NCBI RefSeq assembly: GCF_014235185.1
Contig: NZ_CP060131.1
Coordinates: 6,083,501-6,147,500 of the forward strand
Origin: Pseudonocardia petroleophila
GTDB taxonomy: Bacteria; Actinomycetota; Actinomycetes; Mycobacteriales; Pseudonocardiaceae
Direction of reading: 5' to 3'
Length of the DNA: 64,000 bases
Part shown: one piece after another, positions 32,313 through 40,466 of the stretch
Position numbering within the stretch: the first letter of the stretch is position 1
How the letters are laid out: each line of letters starts with the position of its first letter
Notes under the pieces: model-generated
Told to the model about the DNA's origin: nothing
The model's database searches: none
The model's input: only the letters and a program-made list of their open reading frames with translations
Position numbers and translations under genes: made by a program

Positions 32313-32318
32313 ATCCTA
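32313..32318 (-). promoter_or_regulatory. -10 box TAGGAT for leaderless thioredoxin-UGSC operon mRNA
   Basis: On the minus strand TAGGAT is followed by 6 nt and GTG. It overlaps the stop codon of the TetR gene, giving the selenoprotein operon its own promoter. Confidence 0.5.
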
Positions 32319-32960
32319 GAGCGCCGCCCGATCGTCCGCCGTCGCCCGGACCCCGGCCGGTCGCACCGGTGACCCGGCCGGCCGCAGGACGGCCGCAGCG
32401 GCGGTCGCGAGCGTGTGCGCCTCGAACGCGAGCCGCGTCCGGTCGCCGGGCAGGGCGCGCTCCGCCAGGAGGCCGGTGACGACGGTCAGCAGGAACCGGG
32501 CGTGGTGCTCGAGCTCGCCGGGCGCGAGCGCCCCCTCGTCGCGGAGGTGGGCCAGCCACTTCCCGACGCGGTGCACGGCGAGCCGTTCGAGCGCCAGGAA
32601 GGCGTGGACGGCGTCGTCGGACGGGGGCGACGCGACGTAGGCCGCGTGCTGTGCGCGCCAGTGCTCGCGCGCCGGCTCGCCCGTCCCCACCTGCGCCAGC
32701 AGCAGTCGCAGGCAGGCCTCGAGCCGTTCGGCCGGCGTGCGTGCGGGGTCCTGCATCGGGTCGTCGGGCAGCTCGAGGGTGTGGATGCCGGCGACCACGG
32801 TGTCGACCAGTTCCCGCTGCGTCGGGAAGAAGTGGCGCAGCGACCCGGTGCTGACGCCGGCCCGGGCGGCGACCGCGCGCACGCTGAGCCGGGCCGTCGG
32901 GTCCTCGCCGAGCATCGTCGCCGCAGCGATCAGGATCTTGTCTCGCGTGCTCCGCCCCAT
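32316..32960 (-). CDS. TetR-family transcriptional regulator
   Basis: This 214-residue protein begins GRSTRDKILIAAATML, with the TetR HTH LSVRAVAARAGVSTGSLRHFFPTQREL, followed by the helical ligand and dimer domain. The chosen ATG has GGAGGAG 6 nt upstream; an upstream ATG extends 15 residues but lacks a ribosome site. It is divergent from a CPBP protease gene, and two near-identical operator repeats lie between the starts, so autorepression and repression of the protease operon are expected. Confidence 0.9.
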   Translation of the reverse strand: MGRSTRDKILIAAATMLGEDPTARLSVRAVAARAGVSTGSLRHFFPTQRELVDTVVAGIHTLELPDDPMQDPARTPAERLEACLRLLLAQVGTGEPAREHWRAQHAAYVASPPSDDAVHAFLALERLAVHRVGKWLAHLRDEGALAPGELEHHARFLLTVVTGLLAERALPGDRTRLAFEAHTLATAAAAVLRPAGSPVRPAGVRATADDRAAL

Positions 32961-32998
32961 GCGTCCGCTCCTCCTCTCCGGCTGTCCGCCGCCACTGT

Positions 32999-33041
32999 CT
33001 ATCACAGTGTGCTAGCTTCCCGGACTATCACACTGTGCTAG
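32999..33041. promoter_or_regulatory. duplicated 17-bp TetR operator
   Basis: CTATCACAGTGTGCTAG (32999-33015) and CTATCACACTGTGCTAG (33025-33041) differ at one central base, are each near-palindromic (CTA-n-CACA-n-TGTG-n-TAG) and are offset by 26 bp. Placed between the divergent TetR and CPBP genes, they are probable sites for two TetR dimers. The AT-rich CTAT/CTAG parts may also include -10 boxes. Confidence 0.8.
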
Positions 33042-33060
33042 TCGACCGCGGGGAGAGACG

Positions 33061-34068
33061 ATGACGACGACCGACCACCAGCCCTGGCTCCTGCGAGGTG
33101 ACCACCCGGTGCGGGGTCCCGCGGTGCCGGCCGGCGTCGAGTACCACCGCGTGTACGCGGGGCAGGACCGGCGCATCCTGCGCGGGCTCCTCGCGATCGT
33201 GCTGCTCGTGGCGGGGTTCGTCGGGTTCGCGGTCCTGTTCCAGCACCTCTCGGAGGTCCTCGACGCCGCCCTGTACGGACGGTCGGGACCGTCGACGCCG
33301 CTGCGGCAGGCCGCGGGCGCGCTGGCCCTGGCCGCGCTGATCCCCTACTCGATGCTGCTGCAACGCGTCCTCTACGGGGTGCCCGCGGGGTCGCTGCACT
33401 CGGTGGCGGGCCGCTTCCGCTTCGGGGTCCTCGGCCGGTCGCTGCTGGTGCTCGGGCCGCCGGTCCTCGTCGTGATGGCGATCGGGGCGCTGGGCGGCGT
33501 CGACTCCGTCCCGTGGACCACCGCCGACCTCGTCTGGTCCTTCGTGATCGGGATGCTGCTGACCCCGCTCGGCGCGGCCGGTGAGGAGTACGGCTTCCGC
33601 GGGCTGATGTTCCGCGTCCTCGGCGGCTGGACCCGCGGAGCCCGGTCCGGGGCGGTCCTCGGCATCGTCGTGACGACCGTGCTGTTCTCGCTCGCGCACG
33701 GGACGCTCGACCCGTTCCTGTTCACCTCCTACCTCGTGCTGTTCTCGTCGACGGCGATCGTCACCTGGCGCACGGGCGGGCTCGAGGTCGCCGTCGTCGT
33801 GCACGGCGTCTACAACACCGCCGCGCTCGTGCTCGGCACGGCCCTGCACGTCGACATCGGCGCCGAGCTCGCGAGCCGGTCGGAGGCGGTCGGCTCCTGG
33901 GCGAACCTCGTCCCCAGCGCGGTGCTGGTCCTCCTCACCGCGGCCGTCTGGTGGGCCACCCGCGGCGGTCCGGCACGCACCCCGCAGGACGCGCGGCCGA
34001 CGGGCGCGGCCCAGGCCGCCGCAGCGCCCCCGCGGACGCCCGCCGTCCCGACGACGCGGGGCCGGTGA
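33061..34068 (+). CDS. CPBP-family intramembrane metalloprotease
   Basis: This 335-residue membrane protein has about seven hydrophobic segments and the Abi/CPBP motifs AAGEEYGFRGLMFR (EExxxR), LFSLAHG (FxxxH) and VHGVYNT (HxxxN). Members of this family include Rce1-like CAAX proteases and bacteriocin self-immunity proteins; substrates are rarely known. ATG is preceded by GGGGAGAGACG. A Pro/Ala-rich cytosolic tail ends the protein. Coupled (GTGA) to the next membrane gene and controlled by the TetR operators. Confidence 0.88.
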   Translation: MTTTDHQPWLLRGDHPVRGPAVPAGVEYHRVYAGQDRRILRGLLAIVLLVAGFVGFAVLFQHLSEVLDAALYGRSGPSTPLRQAAGALALAALIPYSMLLQRVLYGVPAGSLHSVAGRFRFGVLGRSLLVLGPPVLVVMAIGALGGVDSVPWTTADLVWSFVIGMLLTPLGAAGEEYGFRGLMFRVLGGWTRGARSGAVLGIVVTTVLFSLAHGTLDPFLFTSYLVLFSSTAIVTWRTGGLEVAVVVHGVYNTAALVLGTALHVDIGAELASRSEAVGSWANLVPSAVLVLLTAAVWWATRGGPARTPQDARPTGAAQAAAAPPRTPAVPTTRGR

Positions 34069-34742
34069 CGTCGATGGGTGCGAGGTCGACGGGTGCGAGC
34101 TGGAACGAACGCCGCCTGAGCAGGCGCGCGGAGCCGGGCGACGGGCGGGCGCTGCGGCCCTTCCGCTGGTGGCAGGTGATGAGCCGCTCGGTGCTGTCGA
34201 TCACGCTCCCGGTCCAGGGCCGCCCGGTCGTGCACACGGTCGAGGTCCGGCACGCCGGGGACGCCGTGACGGGGGTGGTCCGCGCCGGGCTGTACGTCGA
34301 CGGCCGCCTCCGGCTGCAGTCGCCGCTGCCGGCGCGCTTCCCCGTCGCGGGCGGGCACGTCGAGGTCCGCACCAGCCAGGCGGGCATGCGTCGCTGCCGG
34401 TTCGTCGGCGACGACGGGACGGTGCGGCGCCTCGTCCCGGACCCGCGGTCCGCCGAGGGGCGGCGCCTGCGCTTCGCGCGCGAGCACCCGACGGCGAGCG
34501 GGATCGTCGGGGCCGCCTCGATCCTCGTGCTGCTGATCGGGCTCGGCCTGAACCTGCTGCAGATCGCGGAACCGGTCTCCCGGATCCCGCCGATCGCCGC
34601 GGCGTGGGGCACGTTCACCTCGCCGGTGGACCTGCCGCTGTGGCTCAACCTCGCACTCGGCGTCGCTGCGGCGGCCGGTGCCGCCGAGCGCGCGATGCGG
34701 CTGCGCCACCACTGGCTCCTCGACGGCGGGGCCGCCACCTGA
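34065..34742 (+). CDS. unknown membrane protein coupled to the CPBP gene
   Basis: This 225-residue protein has a soluble N-terminal 130 residues rich in beta strands (RSVLSITLPVQGRPVVHTVEV, AGLYVDGRLRLQ, MRRCRFVGDDG), then two membrane segments (IVGAASILVLLIGLGLNLLQ and LWLNLALGVAAAAGA). The GTG overlaps the CPBP stop; ATG 34074 is an alternative. No family recognised. Cotranscription suggests a regulator, substrate or immunity partner for the protease. Confidence 0.7.
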   Translation: MTSMGARSTGASWNERRLSRRAEPGDGRALRPFRWWQVMSRSVLSITLPVQGRPVVHTVEVRHAGDAVTGVVRAGLYVDGRLRLQSPLPARFPVAGGHVEVRTSQAGMRRCRFVGDDGTVRRLVPDPRSAEGRRLRFAREHPTASGIVGAASILVLLIGLGLNLLQIAEPVSRIPPIAAAWGTFTSPVDLPLWLNLALGVAAAAGAAERAMRLRHHWLLDGGAAT

Positions 34743-34830
34743 CCCCTCGACCCGACCGTCCACGACGATCTCCGGGCGGCGTCCCGGACGGGTAGCGTGG
34801 AGGTCGTCCCGGCGCGCGAGGGGAGACAGG

Positions 34831-36006
34831 TTGTTCCGATGGTCCGACCGGGGCACCCCGGACGCGGCTCCGGACGACCGCGCCCTCGCCGCCCGCAACG
34901 CCGCCACCCAGGCCTTCCTCGCCCTCGACGACGAGCAGCGGGCCACGGCCACGGCGGTCGACGCCGCGGAGGAGCTGGGCACGGGCCGGCGTCTGGGTGA
35001 GGCGTGGCGGCAGGTCGCGGTGCTCGGCGACCACGCCACCGAGGCCTACCTGACCGCCACCACCGACACCCCGCCCGGGCGCACCACCCACGCCGCCGAC
35101 GAGCGGGCCGCCGCGGAGATCGAGCGCGCCCGCGAGGCGATCCGGCGGTTCCGCTCGTCGCACGCGCGGGTGCTGGACGAGGCCGCGCACGTGGTCACCG
35201 GCCTGCCGCGGTCGGTGCACGAGGCCCGGGTCGCCCTGGTCGACGCCCGTGCGGCCGTCGCCGGCACCGACGGGGTCCGCTCGCGCCGCGCCGAGGAGCG
35301 GCTCGCCGCGGCCGAGCAGTCCGCCCTGCGGCTGGACTCCCCGGGCCTGCGCGAGCGCCGCGACGCCGTCGCCCGCACCCTGGAGCTGGCCCGCGAGGCC
35401 CACACCCTCGCCGCCGACGCCCCGCGCACCGCCGCCCAGGTGCGCACCGCGCTGTCCAGCGTCGCCACCCGCCGGGCCGCGGCGCAGACCCGCACCGACC
35501 GGATCCCGCCTGCGCTGTCCGGCCTGCGCCGGGAGTTCTCCGAGAAGTGCTCCCGCGACCTCGACGACGCCGAGCGGCGCGCGCAGGCCGCCCTCGTCGC
35601 GGCCGACACCGCGGTCGCCGACGCGCGCCGACTCGCCGACGCGGGCGACTGGGACGACGCCGCCGACCAGATCGCCGCCGCCCGCGCCGAGCTGGGCCGG
35701 GCCGAGGAGCGCGCCGACGCCGTCACCGACCGGCTCGCGGAGCTGCGCGACGTCCGCGCCGACCCGGCCCGGTACGCCGCCGACGCCCGGTTCGTCGTGC
35801 GCGACGCCCAGCGGCTCGTCGTGGACCGGGGGGTCGTGGCCGAGTTCGGGCCCGTCCTCGACGCCCAGTCGGTGCGGCTGCAGAACGCCGTCGACCGCCT
35901 CGACGGCGTCCACCCGGACTACTGGTTCTACCTCACCGAGCTGCGCGGGGTCCGCGAGCGCGTCGGGCAGGTCGTGGAGCGGGTGCGGGCGGCGGCCGGC
36001 CGCTGA
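34831..36006 (+). CDS. alpha-helical coiled-coil protein of unknown function
   Basis: These 391 residues are nearly all Ala/Arg/Glu/Asp-rich helix with long heptad-like stretches (ERARGEA-like repeats around 90-290), ending with LRGVRERVGQVVERVRAAAGR. No signal peptide or membrane span. TTG at 34831 is chosen because GGGGAGACAGG precedes it and the short LFRWSDRG start looks natural. Possibly a structural or membrane-associated scaffold; no family named. Confidence 0.65.
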   Translation: MFRWSDRGTPDAAPDDRALAARNAATQAFLALDDEQRATATAVDAAEELGTGRRLGEAWRQVAVLGDHATEAYLTATTDTPPGRTTHAADERAAAEIERAREAIRRFRSSHARVLDEAAHVVTGLPRSVHEARVALVDARAAVAGTDGVRSRRAEERLAAAEQSALRLDSPGLRERRDAVARTLELAREAHTLAADAPRTAAQVRTALSSVATRRAAAQTRTDRIPPALSGLRREFSEKCSRDLDDAERRAQAALVAADTAVADARRLADAGDWDDAADQIAAARAELGRAEERADAVTDRLAELRDVRADPARYAADARFVVRDAQRLVVDRGVVAEFGPVLDAQSVRLQNAVDRLDGVHPDYWFYLTELRGVRERVGQVVERVRAAAGR

Positions 36007-36018
36007 CCGCGGGCACGG

Positions 36019-36966
36019 TCAGACGGTGAGCACCAGCTTCCCGGTGGTGCGCCCGAGCTCCCCGGCGCGGTGCGCGTGCGAGGCGCGCTCCAGCGGGAAC
36101 GTCTCCGCGACGACGACGCGCAGGTTGCGCTGGTCGACCAGGCGCGCGAGCTCCTCGAGGCCGTCGCCGTCGGGCTCGACCATCATCCCGGTGGCCCGCA
36201 GCCCGCGCTCCCGGGCGGCGGCGAGCGCGTCGGCGGCGGCGGCCGAGGGCAGGCAGACCATCAGCCCGTCGGGGTGCAGGACGTCGAGCGAGCGCACGGC
36301 GACCTCGCCGCCGATCAGGTCGTACACGACGTCGACGGGGTCGACGACCCGCTCGAACGCCTCCCGCCGGTAGTCGACGGCCTCGTCGACGCCCAGGTCG
36401 TGCAGCAGGTCGTGCTTGCCCGACGACGCGGTGCCGATCACGTACGCCCCGCGCGACTTCGCGATCTGCACCGCGAGGTGCCCGACCCCGCCCGCGGCGG
36501 CGTGGATCAGCACCCGCTGCCCGGGCTGGACGGCGGCGATGTCGACGAGGCTCTGCCACGCGGTGAGCCCGGCGAGCGGCAGCGCGGCGGCGGCGACCTC
36601 GCCGAGCCCGGCCGGACGGTGCGCGAAGTGCCGCGACGGGGCCGTCACGAACTCGGCGTACGCGGCGGCCTGGCGCGGGAACCACGGCATCCCGAACACG
36701 GTGTCGCCGACGGCGAACCGGGTGACGCCGACGCCGACGGCGTCGACGGTGCCCGCGACGTCCCAGCCCACGGTGAACGGCGGCTCGCCGAACACCTTCG
36801 CCATGCCCGAGCCCGCCCGGGTCTTCCAGTCCACCGGGTTCACCCCGGCGGCGGCCACCCGCACCCGGATCTCGGTCGGCAGCGGCTCCGGGACCGGCGC
36901 CGAGCCGAGCACGAGCACCTCGGGGCCGCCGAACGTCCGCTGCGTGATCGCGCGCATCGTCTCCAC
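36019..36966 (-). CDS. NADP-dependent zinc-free alcohol dehydrogenase/quinone oxidoreductase-like protein
   Basis: This 315-residue MDR-family enzyme has an N-terminal GroES-like part (VRVAAAGVNPVDWKTRAG), VGWDVAGTVDAVG, and the Rossmann motif AAAGGVGHLAVQIAKSRGAYV. No zinc ligands of alcohol dehydrogenases are seen, so a quinone or enone reductase is likely. Start GTG 36966 has AGGA upstream; ATG 36957 is possible. It stands alone between convergent and divergent neighbours. Confidence 0.88.
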   Translation of the reverse strand: METMRAITQRTFGGPEVLVLGSAPVPEPLPTEIRVRVAAAGVNPVDWKTRAGSGMAKVFGEPPFTVGWDVAGTVDAVGVGVTRFAVGDTVFGMPWFPRQAAAYAEFVTAPSRHFAHRPAGLGEVAAAALPLAGLTAWQSLVDIAAVQPGQRVLIHAAAGGVGHLAVQIAKSRGAYVIGTASSGKHDLLHDLGVDEAVDYRREAFERVVDPVDVVYDLIGGEVAVRSLDVLHPDGLMVCLPSAAAADALAAARERGLRATGMMVEPDGDGLEELARLVDQRNLRVVVAETFPLERASHAHRAGELGRTTGKLVLTV

Positions 36967-37021
36967 GGGCGGTTCCTACCAGGGCGCGCGGCCCGACGCC
37001 GGGGCGACCGGCGCGATCGGC

Positions 37022-37435
37022 TCAGTTCGGCGGTGGCTGGTCGATCACCGTCGGTCGGCTGCTGCCCGCGCCCGCCGTGCGCTCCCAGGACAGGAAGCGG
37101 TCGGTCTCGGAGAGGAACGCCCCCGCGATCCACAGGGCGACGACGGCGTCGTCGCCCAGGCCGATCAGCCCGAGGAACAGCTCGGGGACCAGGTCGACCG
37201 GCGACGCCAGGTACGCCAGCCCGAGGACGATCAGCACGAGCCGCCCGCGGGCCTCCGGGAAGCGCCCGGACGCGGCGGCGGTGACGAGGCGGGGCAGGGC
37301 CGTGAGCCGGTCGCCGATGCCGGGGGCGCCGGGGCGGCGGCTCTGCGTGAGCGCCTTCCAGATGGCGCGGAAGGCGGCGACGCGGCGTGGTCCGAGAGTG
37401 GGCACACCGGACACAACGCCGACGGGCACCCACAC
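37022..37435 (-). CDS. DUF1232 (YkvA-like) membrane protein
   Basis: This 137-residue protein contains the DUF1232 core LIVLGLAYLASPVDLVPELFLG, then LIGLGDDAVVALWIAGAFL, giving one or two membrane helices. The family is widespread and uncharacterised. Start is a GTG preceded by AGGGG; the first 10 residues may be excess, as a later GTG exists. Short Pro-rich C-terminus. Confidence 0.8.
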   Translation of the reverse strand: MWVPVGVVSGVPTLGPRRVAAFRAIWKALTQSRRPGAPGIGDRLTALPRLVTAAASGRFPEARGRLVLIVLGLAYLASPVDLVPELFLGLIGLGDDAVVALWIAGAFLSETDRFLSWERTAGAGSSRPTVIDQPPPN

Positions 37436-37472
37436 GTTCCCCTGACCCCGGCCCCTCTATCCTGCGCGCATC

Positions 37473-37940
37473 ATGAAGCGCGCACGACTGCTGCCGGCGA
37501 CCCTGCTGGTCCTGGCCCTGGCCGGCTGCGGGGGGTCGGTGGCCGACCGCGACCGCCCCGACACCACCCGCGAGCGCGCCGCCCCGGCGTCGCCGTTCTG
37601 CGCCGCGGTCACCACGACCAACACCGCGCTCGCCCCGCTCAGCTCCCCCACCGCCCAGGGGATCCCGGCCGAGCAGCTGACCAACACCGCCGACGCCGTC
37701 CGCGCCGGCACCGCACAGCTCCTCAACACCGCGCCCGAGGAGATCCGGGCCGACGTGGAGCGGTACGTGCGGGTCGTCGACCTGCAGCTCGACGCGCTCG
37801 TCGCCAACGGCGGCGACAGCGCCGCGCTCGCCGGCGACCCCGCGTTCACCGCGCAGGTCAACACCCCGGAGAACACGGCCGCGAGCCAGCGGGTCCGCGA
37901 CTACGTCGCCCGCAACTGCGTGGCGGGCGCGGCGGGCTGA
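37473..37940 (+). CDS. secreted lipoprotein of unknown function
   Basis: This 155-residue protein starts MKRARLLPATLLVLALAGCGG, with a charged start, hydrophobic core and lipobox LAGC with the acylated Cys. The mature part is small, helical and contains two further Cys (FCAAV and RNCVA) that could form a disulphide. Anchored outside the membrane. TATCCT 9 nt before ATG suggests a leaderless or near-leaderless transcript. The TPP enzyme begins 5 bp after its stop. Confidence 0.85.
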   Translation: MKRARLLPATLLVLALAGCGGSVADRDRPDTTRERAAPASPFCAAVTTTNTALAPLSSPTAQGIPAEQLTNTADAVRAGTAQLLNTAPEEIRADVERYVRVVDLQLDALVANGGDSAALAGDPAFTAQVNTPENTAASQRVRDYVARNCVAGAAG

Positions 37941-37945
37941 CGGCG

Positions 37946-39529
37946 GTGGACACGACGGTCGCGGGCCAGGTCCTCGACGTCGTGCGCCGCCGGGGCGCCA
38001 CGGCGGTGTTCGGGCTGCCCGGCGTGCACAACCTGGCGTTCTGGAACGCCGGGACGGCCCCGGTCGTCGTGCGGCACGAGCAGGCGGCGGTGTACGCGGC
38101 CGACGGCTGGGCCCGCACGACCGGCCGGCTCGGCGCCGCGGTCGTGACGACCGGTCCGGGGGCGGCCAACGCGGTGGCGGCGTTCGGCGAGGCCGCCGCG
38201 GCGCGTTCGCCCGTGCTGCTGGTGGCCTCGGAGATCCCGCAGGCCCTGCGCCGCCCCGGCCGGGTGCGCGGGGTGCTGCACGAGTCGCGCGACCAGGCCG
38301 CGCTGTTCGCCCCGCTCGCGAAGGCGGTGTTCACCCCGCGCACGCCCGCCGACGTCGCCGCGGTGATCGAGGAGGCCGCCGCGACGGCGCTCGCGCACCC
38401 GCGCGGCCCGGTCTACCTCGACGTCCCCGCCGACGTGCTGGGGCAGCCCGCCGTCGCGCTGCCGCCGGTCGCGGAGCCGGTCGCCGCCCCGGTCACCGGC
38501 CTCGACGGGGCCGCGGCCGTGCTCGCCGGGTCCCGGGTCGTGCTGTGGGCGGGAGGTGACGCGGCCGACCACGCCGACGCGGTCGCCGCGCTCGCGGTGC
38601 ACCTCGCCGCGCCGGTCGTCGCGAGCTTCCGGGGACGCGGCGTGCCGCCCACCGGGCACCCCGCCGCGGTCGGCCTGCCGCCGCACGAGCCCGAGCCCGC
38701 GGCGCTGATCGCCTCGGCCGACGTCCTGCTCGCCGTCGGCGGCGACCTCGACGGCATGAACACCCGCAACTGGACGATGCCGCGCCCGCCGCGGCTGGTG
38801 CTCGTCGACGCCGCCCCGCCCGTCGACCCGCCGGAGTGGGCGGCGGACGCGACCGTCACCGGACCCCTGGACGCGGCGCTGGCCGGCCTCGTCGCGCGCA
38901 CCCCCGCCGCGCCGGGACGGGCCCCGGCGGGCCTGCGCGAGGCCGTGCTCGACCGCCTGCGCACCGACCCCGCCACCGCCGAGGCCGTCACCCTGCTCGA
39001 CGCGGTCGAGCACGCCCGGACGCCCGACACCGTCCTGGTCTGCGACATGGCCGTCGCCGGGTACTGGGTCGGCGGGTACGCCGCGGCGCCCGCACCGCGA
39101 CGGCTCGCCTACCCCGTCGGCTGGGGCACGCTCGGCTTCGGCCTGCCCGCCGCGCTCGGGGCGGCGGCCGCGGGCCACCCGGTGATCGCGGTGTGCGGCG
39201 ACGGCGGGCTGATGATGGCGCTGGGCGAGCTGGCCACGCTGGTGCAGGAGCGGCTGCCGGTCGCCGTCCTCGTCGTCGACGACGGCGGCTACGGGATGCT
39301 GCGCTACGACCAGCGGCGCGCCGGGCACCCCGAACGGGGCGTCGACCTCGTGACGCCCCACTTCCCCGCGCTCGCCGCCGCGTTCGGCCTCCCCGCGACC
39401 GACGTGGCGTCGGTGGCGGAGCTGCGCGGGCCCCTGGCCGCCGCGGTCGCGTCGGGCGGGCCGCACCTGCTGCGCGTCCCGGCCGTCCTGCTGCCCCCGC
39501 GCACGACCTCGCCCCGCTGGGCGGAGTGA
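37946..39529 (+). CDS. thiamine-diphosphate enzyme, acetolactate synthase/benzoylformate decarboxylase-like
   Basis: This 527-residue protein has three domains: PYR with the catalytic Glu in VVRHEQAAVYAADGWAR, a central nucleotide-fold region, and PP with the ThDP motif GDGGLMMALGEL and, 24 residues on, VVDDGGYG. The usual Asn (NDGGYG/NNGGYG) is Asp, an unusual metal-side residue. Family members decarboxylate or ligate 2-oxoacids. GTG start just after the lipoprotein stop. Substrate cannot be assigned from the sequence. Confidence 0.85.
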   Translation: MDTTVAGQVLDVVRRRGATAVFGLPGVHNLAFWNAGTAPVVVRHEQAAVYAADGWARTTGRLGAAVVTTGPGAANAVAAFGEAAAARSPVLLVASEIPQALRRPGRVRGVLHESRDQAALFAPLAKAVFTPRTPADVAAVIEEAAATALAHPRGPVYLDVPADVLGQPAVALPPVAEPVAAPVTGLDGAAAVLAGSRVVLWAGGDAADHADAVAALAVHLAAPVVASFRGRGVPPTGHPAAVGLPPHEPEPAALIASADVLLAVGGDLDGMNTRNWTMPRPPRLVLVDAAPPVDPPEWAADATVTGPLDAALAGLVARTPAAPGRAPAGLREAVLDRLRTDPATAEAVTLLDAVEHARTPDTVLVCDMAVAGYWVGGYAAAPAPRRLAYPVGWGTLGFGLPAALGAAAAGHPVIAVCGDGGLMMALGELATLVQERLPVAVLVVDDGGYGMLRYDQRRAGHPERGVDLVTPHFPALAAAFGLPATDVASVAELRGPLAAAVASGGPHLLRVPAVLLPPRTTSPRWAE

Positions 39530-39543
39530 GCCACTGATGTGAC

Positions 39544-39562
39544 GCAGAGCACAGTGCTCTGC
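39544..39562. promoter_or_regulatory. perfect inverted repeat GCAGAGCAC-A-GTGCTCTGC
   Basis: A 9-bp palindrome with a 1-nt centre lies between the TPP gene stop and padR. Its compact form suggests an operator more than a terminator; it lies about 10 bp before the padR palindrome. Confidence 0.5.
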
Positions 39563-39571
39563 GACCTTTCG

Positions 39572-39581
39572 CGATATATCG
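39572..39581. promoter_or_regulatory. palindrome CGATATATCG, probable PadR autoregulatory site
   Basis: An AT-rich perfect palindrome, conspicuous in this GC-rich sequence, lies 64 bp before the padR ATG. PadR proteins typically bind ATAT-containing palindromes over their own promoter. Confidence 0.6.
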
Positions 39582-39645
39582 TGATGGCACACGAGCTACT
39601 CAGTGCTATCGGAGCAGGAGGCTCGCAACGTCCAGGAGACACGAC

Positions 39646-40359
39646 ATGAACAGCCCACGATTCCGGGGACGCCCCCGGCACCCGCGCTTCGGCGCACCCG
39701 ACACCGCCGGTCCCGGCCCGTTCGCCCGTCCCCCGTTCGCCGGCCCGGCCGACGACGGCACCGACGGACCGCACCGCCACGGCGGCCCCCGCGGCCGACG
39801 GCACGGCGGGCCCCGCTTCGGCGGCCCCGGCTTCGGCGGCCCGCCGTTCGGCCCGGGCGGCCGCGGCGGCCCGTTCCCCGGCGGCCCGCGCGGCCGTCGC
39901 GGACGCCGCACCTCGCGCGGTGACATCCGCGCCGCCGTCCTCGCCCTGCTCGCCGAGCAGCCGCGACACGGCTACGAGATCATCCAGGAGATCGCCGAGC
40001 GGTCCGGTGGCGCCTGGCGCCCCAGCCCCGGCTCGGTCTACCCCACCATCTCCCAGCTCGAGGACGAGGGACTGGCCTCGGTCGAGAAGACCGACGGCCG
40101 CCGGGTCGTCTCGCTCACCGCGGCCGGCACGACCTACGTCGCCGAGCACCGCACCGAGCTCGACGCGGTCTGGGAGCAGGTCGGCCGCAGCGCCGAGGAG
40201 TGGGCCGACGGCGAGGCGGGCGAGCTGTGGGAGCAGCTCGGCCAGCTCCACGCCGCCGCGCAGCAGGTACTGGCCGCCGGCACGCCGGACCAGGTCACCG
40301 CGGCCACCACGGCGCTGACCGAGGCCCGCAAGACGATCTACCGGCTGCTCGCCGAGTAG
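39646..40359 (+). CDS. PadR-family regulator with Gly/Pro/Arg-rich N-terminal extension
   Basis: In this 237-residue protein, residues 1-90 are a low-complexity Gly/Pro/Arg/Phe tail with GGPRFGGPGFGG type repeats. From TSRGDIRAAVLALLAEQPRHGYEII onward it is a PadR winged helix with RPSPGSVYPTISQLEDEGL and a C-terminal dimer helix. The extension is likely disordered and basic, able to bind nucleic acid. Positioned after an AT-rich palindrome that it probably binds. Phenolic or drug-responsive control is typical of PadR; target genes unclear. Confidence 0.88.
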   Translation: MNSPRFRGRPRHPRFGAPDTAGPGPFARPPFAGPADDGTDGPHRHGGPRGRRHGGPRFGGPGFGGPPFGPGGRGGPFPGGPRGRRGRRTSRGDIRAAVLALLAEQPRHGYEIIQEIAERSGGAWRPSPGSVYPTISQLEDEGLASVEKTDGRRVVSLTAAGTTYVAEHRTELDAVWEQVGRSAEEWADGEAGELWEQLGQLHAAAQQVLAAGTPDQVTAATTALTEARKTIYRLLAE

Positions 40360-40388
40360 CCGCCGCCCGTCCCCACCCGGCCCGAGTT

Positions 40389-40439
40389 GCAGGAAGGCCA
40401 CCTCGCCGCCACGTCATGGCGGCGAGGTGGCCTTCCTGC
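40389..40439. terminator. 23-bp perfect stem hairpin terminator between convergent genes
   Basis: The arms at 40389-40411 and 40417-40439 pair perfectly around a 5-nt loop, starting GCAGGAAGGCCACC. It serves padR and the convergent SCO5389-family gene. It shares GCAG--GGCCACCT with the hairpin at 9634-9688. Confidence 0.85.
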
Positions 40440-40466
40440 CGTCGGGGAGGGGGAGGCGGGGGCCGG

